Assembly: GCA_012798155.1 (NCBI GenBank)
Contig: JAAZNR010000675.1
Location: forward strand, 1 to 7,146
Source of the DNA: Thermogutta sp.
GTDB taxonomy: Bacteria; Planctomycetota; Planctomycetia; Pirellulales; Thermoguttaceae
Length of the DNA: 7,146 bases
Reading direction: 5' to 3'
The notes under the pieces were generated by a model, which did not search any database, had not been told where the DNA came from, and was given only the letters and a program-made list of their open reading frames with translations. The translations under genes were made by a program, and so were the position numbers. Below, piece after piece: positions 6,082 through 7,146 of this stretch; position 1 is the stretch's first letter; every line of letters starts with the position of its first letter.

Positions 6082-6666
6082 TCACCCGCCAGTCGGTGCA
6101 GCCCCGGCCGGCGGGTCCCAGGGGCGTTCCGTCTTGCCGGCCCGCCTGTTCAGCCAACGGGCCAACACGAAAAGCAAGTCGCTCAATCGATTCAGATAAG
6201 CTAGCAATGCCGGCGATAAAGGCGTCCCCAGCGCCAGGGCCTCCCGAGTCAACGCCACCAAACGCCTCTCCGCGCGGCGGCAGACCGTCCTTGCCAGATG
6301 GGCGAGGGCCCCCGCTCGGCCCCCCCCCGGCAGAATGAACCGCGTCAACGGTTCCAAATCGGCGTCGAGACGGTCGATCGCCGCTTCCAGCTCGCGGACG
6401 TGATCCGTGGTGATATAGCGGGTTCCGTAACGCTCGGCATCGGGGGTCGCCAATTCCGCTCCCACTTCGAACAGCCGATTTTGGATCGTTTCCAGAAGTC
6501 CGTCGATTTCCGAGGGAATCGGTTCCGCACGTAGCAACCCGATCGACGAATTCAGCTCGTCCACCGTCCCGTAGGCTTCGATCCGCAGACAGTCCTTGCC
6601 GACGCGGGGACCGCGATACAGCCCCGTTTCCCCGGAATCCCCCGACCGCGTATAAATCTTTGCCAT
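6082..6666 (-). CDS. pduO: PduO/MMAB-type corrinoid (cob(I)alamin) adenosyltransferase
   Basis: A 194-residue cytoplasmic enzyme that transfers the adenosyl group of ATP to the reduced corrinoid, making adenosylcobalamin for enzymes such as methylmalonyl-CoA mutase. It shows the family's landmarks in order: the ATP loop KIYTRSGDSGETGLY at 3-17, YGTVDELNSSIGL at 32-44, FILPGGG at 110-116, the RTVCRRAERR helix at 126-135 with the ATP-contacting arginines, YLNRLSDLLFVLARW at 157-171 and the closing ERPWDP. Length and motifs match a single-domain PduO-type enzyme, with no fusion. The ATG at 6666 gives the canonical MAKIYTRSGD start. The in-frame ATG at 6789 would add 41 Gly/Arg-rich residues foreign to the family. 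Possible ribosome binding sites are weak: one GGAG is too close and another about 11 bases away. No cobalamin biosynthesis gene is in the window, and I saw no B12 riboswitch upstream. It is separated from amt by 357 bp and is probably a separate transcription unit. Confidence 0.94.
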   Translation of the reverse strand: MAKIYTRSGDSGETGLYRGPRVGKDCLRIEAYGTVDELNSSIGLLRAEPIPSEIDGLLETIQNRLFEVGAELATPDAERYGTRYITTDHVRELEAAIDRLDADLEPLTRFILPGGGRAGALAHLARTVCRRAERRLVALTREALALGTPLSPALLAYLNRLSDLLFVLARWLNRRAGKTERPWDPPAGAAPTGG

Positions 6667-6942
6667 CACTCCGACTACTCCATCATTTTCAAACGCCGGA
6701 CGAGCAAACAGGTCGTGCGGCGGACCGGCCGAAACATGGCCCTCACGTCGAACACGATGGCCTCCGCCGCCGACGCGATGCGGGAACAACGCCGCCGGCT
6801 CCTCCGCGACCGATGCTTGTCAGGCCCGGAAGAAAATCAGCCTCGGGACCCCGAATCGTTGCCTAAACTGAGGTAGATGCGGCCGCGAGCCGAGCACAAA
6901 CCGTCGTCGCACCCCTTCACGGGCCTGCGCGGTCTGTCTTTG
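6667..6942. other. Upstream of adenosyltransferase gene, no gene seen
   Basis: I find no credible coding region. The open frames here (6660-6866 plus, and the 5' extension of the adenosyltransferase frame to 6789) give Arg/Pro/Gly-rich translations without motifs. I searched by eye for a B12-box and a good -35/-10 pair on the minus strand and found none that convinces. The promoter of the adenosyltransferase gene should lie here. Confidence 0.45.
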
Positions 6943-6943
6943 A

Positions 6944-7019
6944 AACGCAGAGGCCGCAGAGGGCGCGGAGAAGCAAGAATTGGTAGCCGCAACTCTGCGT
7001 TCTCTCCGGCTCTGCGGTT
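6944..7019. repeat. Large imperfect palindrome built of GCAGAG units
   Basis: The left arm (6944-6974) carries GCAGAG twice and a GCGGAG variant, and the right arm (6989-7019) carries the complement, CTCTGC twice with a CTCTCC variant, so the two arms pair along about 31 bases with a few mismatches and a single-base bulge around a 14-base loop. It lies between genes. From general knowledge, palindromes of CRCAGAG units between genes occur in several environmental bacterial phyla; whether this one is a dispersed repeat in its genome cannot be seen from a single copy. Confidence 0.65.
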
Positions 7020-7061
7020 CTAGCCCTTTCCCCGAAGGCCATTGCTTTCCAGTTCCGGCCC

Positions 7062-7117
7062 GGTGGCTGGGGTAAAAACGGTGGGTGGCTGGGGTCGTAG
7101 CGGAGCGCAGCCCCCAG
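7062..7117. repeat. Repeated GGTGGCTGGGGT with GC-rich hairpin
   Basis: GGTGGCTGGGGT occurs identically at 7062-7073 and 7084-7095, a 22-bp period. From the second copy, CTGGGG (7089-7094) can pair with CCCCAG (7112-7117) around a GC-rich loop. It looks like an intergenic palindromic repeat of REP or small non-autonomous element type, continuing to or past the window end. No transposase gene is in view. Confidence 0.5.
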
Positions 7118-7146
7118 ACGCCCGTCTTCGCGCCACTTCCGCCACC

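Noticed and set aside
6667..6942. Possible cobalamin riboswitch upstream of the adenosyltransferase gene
   Set aside because: I saw no B12-box-like core and no fitting paired stems on the minus strand. A covariance-model search (Rfam Cobalamin) would settle it.
1..7146. CRISPR array, tRNA, rRNA, transposase, phage or toxin-antitoxin genes
   Set aside because: No regularly spaced repeats, no RNA-gene signatures and no matching protein motifs were found on either strand.

Overview
This is a GC-rich bacterial chromosomal window with five protein-coding genes that I can support. Four lie on the minus strand: a PduO-type cobalamin adenosyltransferase, an Amt ammonium transporter, a P-II signal protein (GlnB/GlnK) and the GlnD uridylyltransferase. 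The fifth, on the plus strand at the left, is a small PilZ-like protein. High GC, roomy intergenic spaces, the transporter's long Ala/Glu-rich exported N-terminus and palindromic intergenic repeats would suit a planctomycete or a similar environmental Gram-negative. That placement is an inference with modest confidence, because the window has no rRNA or other phylogenetic marker.

Layout from left to right: 1-401 has no convincing gene but holds a short 23-bp-period direct repeat. A PilZ-like gene (402-941, +) follows, and its 3' end overlaps the 3' end of glnD by 44 bp, tail to tail. glnD (898-3519, with an upstream alternative start at 3606), glnB (3671-4012) and amt (4204-5724) then run right to left, so the transcription order is amt, glnB, glnD. 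A 357-bp spacer (5725-6081) carries a good sigma-54-like -24/-12 element and two inverted repeats. The PduO-type adenosyltransferase gene (6082-6666, -) is next. The remaining 480 bp (6667-7146) hold no gene; the right part contains a large imperfect palindrome and a second, truncated family of GC-rich repeats.

The centre of interest is a compact nitrogen-sensing cassette. Amt brings in ammonium. P-II keeps the T-loop Tyr51 and its ATP-binding residues. GlnD keeps its nucleotidyltransferase, HD and two ACT domains. Transporter, regulator and the enzyme that modifies the regulator thus appear to be made together from one nitrogen-responsive sigma-54 promoter. The families are all known, and I found no wholly new system. 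The less ordinary points are the clustering of glnD with amt-glnB, the exported extension on Amt, the overlapping PilZ/glnD tails and the repeats at the right edge.
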